Part shown: positions 60,655 through 64,000 of the stretch, piece after piece | How the letters are laid out: every line of letters begins with the position of its first letter | Numbering within the stretch: the first letter of the stretch is position 1 | Assembly (NCBI RefSeq): GCF_030296935.1 | Contig: NZ_AP028032.1 | Coordinates: 806,001-870,000, forward strand | Reading direction: 5' to 3' | Length of the DNA: 64,000 nucleotides | DNA from: Coprobacter fastidiosus | GTDB taxonomy: Bacteria; Bacteroidota; Bacteroidia; Bacteroidales; Coprobacteraceae | Notes under the pieces: generated by a model | Seen by the model: the letters and a program-made list of their open reading frames with translations, nothing else | What the model was told of the DNA's origin: nothing | The model's database searches: none | Position numbers and translations under genes: made by a program

Positions 60655-63600
60655 ATGAGTAAAAAGTTTACCGAATATTCTCACTTCGATTTATCCGAGA
60701 TAAACAAAGAGGTACTGAAAAAATGGGATGAAGAAAATGTATTCCACAAGAGTCTGGAAGTTCGTGAAGGTTGCCCGTCTTTCGTATTTTATGAAGGACC
60801 GCCTTCTGCAAACGGAATGCCGGGTATTCATCACGTAATGGCACGATCGATCAAAGATATTTTTTGCCGTTACAAAACGATGAAAGGGTTTCATGTTAAA
60901 CGTAAAGCCGGTTGGGATACTCACGGATTACCCGTAGAATTAGGCGTAGAAAAAGCACTCGGAATTACCAAGGAAGATATCGGAAAGACGATCTCGGTAG
61001 CTGATTATAATGCCGCATGCCGTAAAGACGTGATGAAATATACCCGTGAATGGGAAGACCTTACTCATAAAATGGGATATTGGGTAGATATGAACGATCC
61101 TTATATCACATACGACAACCGTTATATCGAAACTCTATGGTGGTTATTAAAGCAACTTTATAATAAAGGACTGCTCTACAAAGGATATACGATTCAGCCT
61201 TACTCTCCGGCCGCAGGGACAGGATTGAGTTCTCATGAACTAAATCAGCCGGGGTGTTACAGAGATGTAAAAGACACGACTGTAGTCGCCCAGTTCAAAA
61301 TGAAAAATCCGAAACCGGAAATGGCAGAATGGGGAACTCCTTATTTTCTTGCATGGACGACGACTCCTTGGACACTACCGTCAAATACTGCGCTATGCGT
61401 AGGGCCGAAAATCGATTATGTTGCGGTGCAGTCTTATAACCCTTATAGCGGAAAGCCTATCACAGTAGTTTTGGCAAAGGCTTTATTGAATACTCATTTC
61501 AATCCGAAAGCGGCAGACTTAGCTTTAGAAGATTATAAACCCGGAGACAAATTGATTCCCTATAAAGTGATTGCTGAATATAAAGGTCCGGACTTAGTCG
61601 GAATGGAATATGAACAACTTATTCCGTGGGTCAATCCGGGAGAAGGAGCATTCCGTGTCATTTCGGGAGATTATGTAACAACAGAAGACGGTACAGGTAT
61701 CGTACATATTGCACCGACCTTCGGTGCTGATGACGCCCAAGTTGCTAAGGCTGCAGGAATACCTCCGTTACAAATGGTCAATAAAAAGGGAGAACTGCGT
61801 CCGATGGTAGATCTTACCGGAAAATTCTATTTACTCGATGAGCTGGACGACACATTTGTAAAAGAGTGTGTAAATGTAGATTTATACAAAGAATATGCCG
61901 GACGTTTCGTGAAAAATGCGTACGACCCGAATCTTACCGATAAAGACGAAACTCTCGATATTTCTATCTGTATGATGATGAAAGCCAATAATCAGGCATT
62001 CAAGATAGAAAAACATGTACATAATTATCCGCATTGCTGGCGTACCGACAAACCGGTATTATATTATCCGTTGGACAGTTGGTTTATCAAATCAACGGCT
62101 TGTAAAGATCAGATGATAGAACTGAACAAGACCATCAACTGGAAACCGGAATCTACCGGAACAGGACGTTTCGGAAAATGGCTGGAGAACTTGAATGACT
62201 GGAACTTGAGTCGTTCGCGCTACTGGGGTACACCTCTCCCTATTTGGCGTTCAGAAGAAGGAGAAGAAAAATGTATCGGATCGGTAGAAGAATTATATAA
62301 CGAAATAGAAAAATCCATCGCTGCAGGATTCATGAAATTGAATCCGTACAAAGAAAAGGGGTTTGTACCGGGCGAATATAAAAAAGAAAATTACGACAAA
62401 ATCGATTTACACAGGCCATACGTCGATGATATCGTGTTAGTATCGGAAAGCGGGAAGCCGATGAAACGAGAAAGCGACTTAATCGATGTGTGGTTCGACT
62501 CGGGTGCAATGCCTTATGCTCAAATACATTATCCATTTGAAAATAAAGAGTTGCTCGACAGTCACGAAATATACCCGGCAGACTTCATTGCCGAAGGGGT
62601 AGATCAAACCCGCGGATGGTTCTTTACCCTCCATGCCATTGCCACAATGGTTTTCGGCAGCGTCGCCTATAAAGCCGTTATCTCAAACGGTCTTGTGCTT
62701 GACAAAAACGGGAATAAAATGTCCAAACGGTTAGGCAATGCCGTTGATCCGTTCTCTACGATTGAGAAATACGGTTCAGACCCACTGCGTTGGTACATGA
62801 TCACCAACTCATCTCCATGGGATAATCTGAAATTCGATACAGACGGTATAGAAGAAGTTCGCCGAAAATTTTTCGGGACACTTTACAATACCTATTCGTT
62901 TTTTGCTTTATATGCGAATGTGGACGGATTTACATTCTCCGAGCCGGAAATCCCCGTAGCAGAACGTCCTGAAATAGATCGCTGGATCATTTCTTTGTTG
63001 AATACTCTTGTAAAAGAGGTTGACGAACATTATAATAATTTCGAACCGACCCGTGCAGGGCGTGCTATTTCCGACTTTGTTAACGATAATCTAAGCAACT
63101 GGTATGTGCGTCTTAACCGGAAACGGTTCTGGGGAGGAACGATGGATGCAGATAAACTGTCTGCTTATCAGACTTTATACACATGTCTAGAAACTGTCGC
63201 TGCACTTATGTCTCCCATAGCACCGTTCTTTGCAGACCGGTTGTTCAGAGACCTGACATCCGCAACCGGACGTTCTGACAAATCGGTACATTTATGCGAT
63301 TTTCCGACTTTACATCCGGAATATATAGACAAGACCTTAGAAGAACGTATGCAAATAGCTCAGGATATTACATCTATGGTACTTGCCTTGCGAAGAAAAG
63401 TAAATATTAAAGTACGTCAACCTCTAACAGCATTAATGGTTCCTGTTTTAGACGAAAAACAGAAAGAGGAAATCGAAGCGGTTAAAGATTTGATATTAAA
63501 TGAAGTAAATGTAAAGGAACTGAATTTCGTAGACAATACGGCCGGAATACTCGTAAAACGGATCAAACCCGATTTTAAGAAGCTCGGACCGCGCTATGGA

Positions 63601-64000
63601 AAAATCATGAAGCAATTAGCCGCAGCTATCGCATCAATGGAACAAGAAGAAATAGCACGTTTCGAAACTGAAGGACAATTTACGTTCGATATCGAATCTC
63701 AACAGGCTACGATAGAATTGAATGACGTGGATATTATTTCTGAGGATATTCCCGGATGGTTAGTTGCCAATGAAGGACGATTGACTGTGGCTCTTGATAT
63801 TACAGTCACAGAGGAACTTCGCCTTGAAGGAATAGCCCGAGAATTGGTCAATCGGATACAGAATATCAGAAAAGCGAGCGGTTTCGATATTACGGATAAA
63901 ATAACCGTAAAACTGACCAGTCATTCTGAAACAGATTTTGCAATAAACAAATATGAAGATTACATAGCAAAACAAGTGCTTGCAGACTCGATAGAAATAG
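60655..64000 (+). CDS. ileS: Isoleucyl-tRNA synthetase (partial, runs off the window)
   Basis: The frame is open from ATG 60655 (MSKKFTEYSHFDLSEINKEV) to the window end, 1115 codons, with the stop beyond. Class I synthetase signatures are present: PSANGMPGIHH (HIGH-like, near residue 50), WDTHGLPVE, and KMSKR (codons at 62716-62730). CP1 editing domain and anticodon-binding region follow the family order. It charges tRNA-Ile and edits Val. Bacteroidetes enzymes are about 1150 residues, so little is missing. Confidence 0.97.
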   Translation, partial: MSKKFTEYSHFDLSEINKEVLKKWDEENVFHKSLEVREGCPSFVFYEGPPSANGMPGIHHVMARSIKDIFCRYKTMKGFHVKRKAGWDTHGLPVELGVEKALGITKEDIGKTISVADYNAACRKDVMKYTREWEDLTHKMGYWVDMNDPYITYDNRYIETLWWLLKQLYNKGLLYKGYTIQPYSPAAGTGLSSHELNQPGCYRDVKDTTVVAQFKMKNPKPEMAEWGTPYFLAWTTTPWTLPSNTALCVGPKIDYVAVQSYNPYSGKPITVVLAKALLNTHFNPKAADLALEDYKPGDKLIPYKVIAEYKGPDLVGMEYEQLIPWVNPGEGAFRVISGDYVTTEDGTGIVHIAPTFGADDAQVAKAAGIPPLQMVNKKGELRPMVDLTGKFYLLDELDDTFVKECVNVDLYKEYAGRFVKNAYDPNLTDKDETLDISICMMMKANNQAFKIEKHVHNYPHCWRTDKPVLYYPLDSWFIKSTACKDQMIELNKTINWKPESTGTGRFGKWLENLNDWNLSRSRYWGTPLPIWRSEEGEEKCIGSVEELYNEIEKSIAAGFMKLNPYKEKGFVPGEYKKENYDKIDLHRPYVDDIVLVSESGKPMKRESDLIDVWFDSGAMPYAQIHYPFENKELLDSHEIYPADFIAEGVDQTRGWFFTLHAIATMVFGSVAYKAVISNGLVLDKNGNKMSKRLGNAVDPFSTIEKYGSDPLRWYMITNSSPWDNLKFDTDGIEEVRRKFFGTLYNTYSFFALYANVDGFTFSEPEIPVAERPEIDRWIISLLNTLVKEVDEHYNNFEPTRAGRAISDFVNDNLSNWYVRLNRKRFWGGTMDADKLSAYQTLYTCLETVAALMSPIAPFFADRLFRDLTSATGRSDKSVHLCDFPTLHPEYIDKTLEERMQIAQDITSMVLALRRKVNIKVRQPLTALMVPVLDEKQKEEIEAVKDLILNEVNVKELNFVDNTAGILVKRIKPDFKKLGPRYGKIMKQLAAAIASMEQEEIARFETEGQFTFDIESQQATIELNDVDIISEDIPGWLVANEGRLTVALDITVTEELRLEGIARELVNRIQNIRKASGFDITDKITVKLTSHSETDFAINKYEDYIAKQVLADSIEI

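Overview
The window is chromosomal DNA from a member of the Bacteroidales, most likely a gut anaerobe. The evidence is AT-rich coding sequence, several promoters of the Bacteroidetes type (TTTG, 19-21 bases, TAnnTTTG), a fimbrillin-type lipoprotein locus, the tig-clpP-clpX cluster, an OstA/SurA envelope operon, polysaccharide-degrading GH3, GH28 and GH43 enzymes, and a B12-dependent methylmalonyl-CoA mutase with a biotin carboxylase set, as in propionate-forming Bacteroidales. A Coprobacter- or Barnesiella-like genus is possible, but this is only a guess. I saw no tRNA, rRNA, CRISPR array or intact transposase.

Layout. 1-316: terminator and a nested palindrome with an insertion-sequence-like end. 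317-4725 (minus): surface fimbria-type operon (DUF3575/OmpA-like protein, a DUF6562 lipoprotein broken by one in-frame amber codon, and a DUF6562 plus beta-helix lipoprotein). Its 1-kb upstream region carries a probable invertible promoter and a leader with a terminator hairpin. 5775-9164: dacB, tdk, AI-2E-type permease. 9318-9757: cobalamin riboswitch, a small CWC-like ORF that has lost most cysteines, and a terminator. 9793-13369: biotin carboxylase, biotin carrier and carboxyltransferase genes with G-rich codon use unlike everything around them. 13388-17276: threonine/serine exporter, GH43 enzyme, ogt. 17277-20021: acetyltransferase remnant, small coiled-coil protein, DJ-1/PfpI protein with divergent HxlR and WYL regulators. 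20022-27883 (minus): envelope-biogenesis operon (three PPIase/SurA-like genes, OstA-like gene, then mutL). 28065-35496 (minus): guaB, recQ, clpX, clpP, tig. 35882-38813: RRM protein, YeiH exporter, LysR regulator, small membrane protein. 38880-43119: GH28 enzyme, predicted sRNA, porin, choloylglycine-hydrolase-family enzyme. 43357-47561: dnaG and an ABC exporter. 47789-51830: mutA and mutB. 52005-57009: small secreted protein, radA, FAD oxidoreductase, CstA. 57105-60471 (minus): GH3 enzyme and a small lipoprotein. 60655 to the end: ileS, running off the window.

How parts fit. The carboxylase set (9.8-13.4 kb) and mutAB (47.8-51.8 kb) are steps of the same succinate/methylmalonyl-CoA/propionate route, and a B12 riboswitch lies just upstream of the carboxylase set, although a terminator separates them. 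The strongest unusual signal is at 5030-5309: a consensus promoter whose -33 box lies in one of two perfect 14-base inverted repeats, facing the fimbria operon. It is followed in the leader by a terminator hairpin. Part of that hairpin is complementary to a strand that lies inside the invertible segment. This looks like phase variation combined with transcription attenuation.
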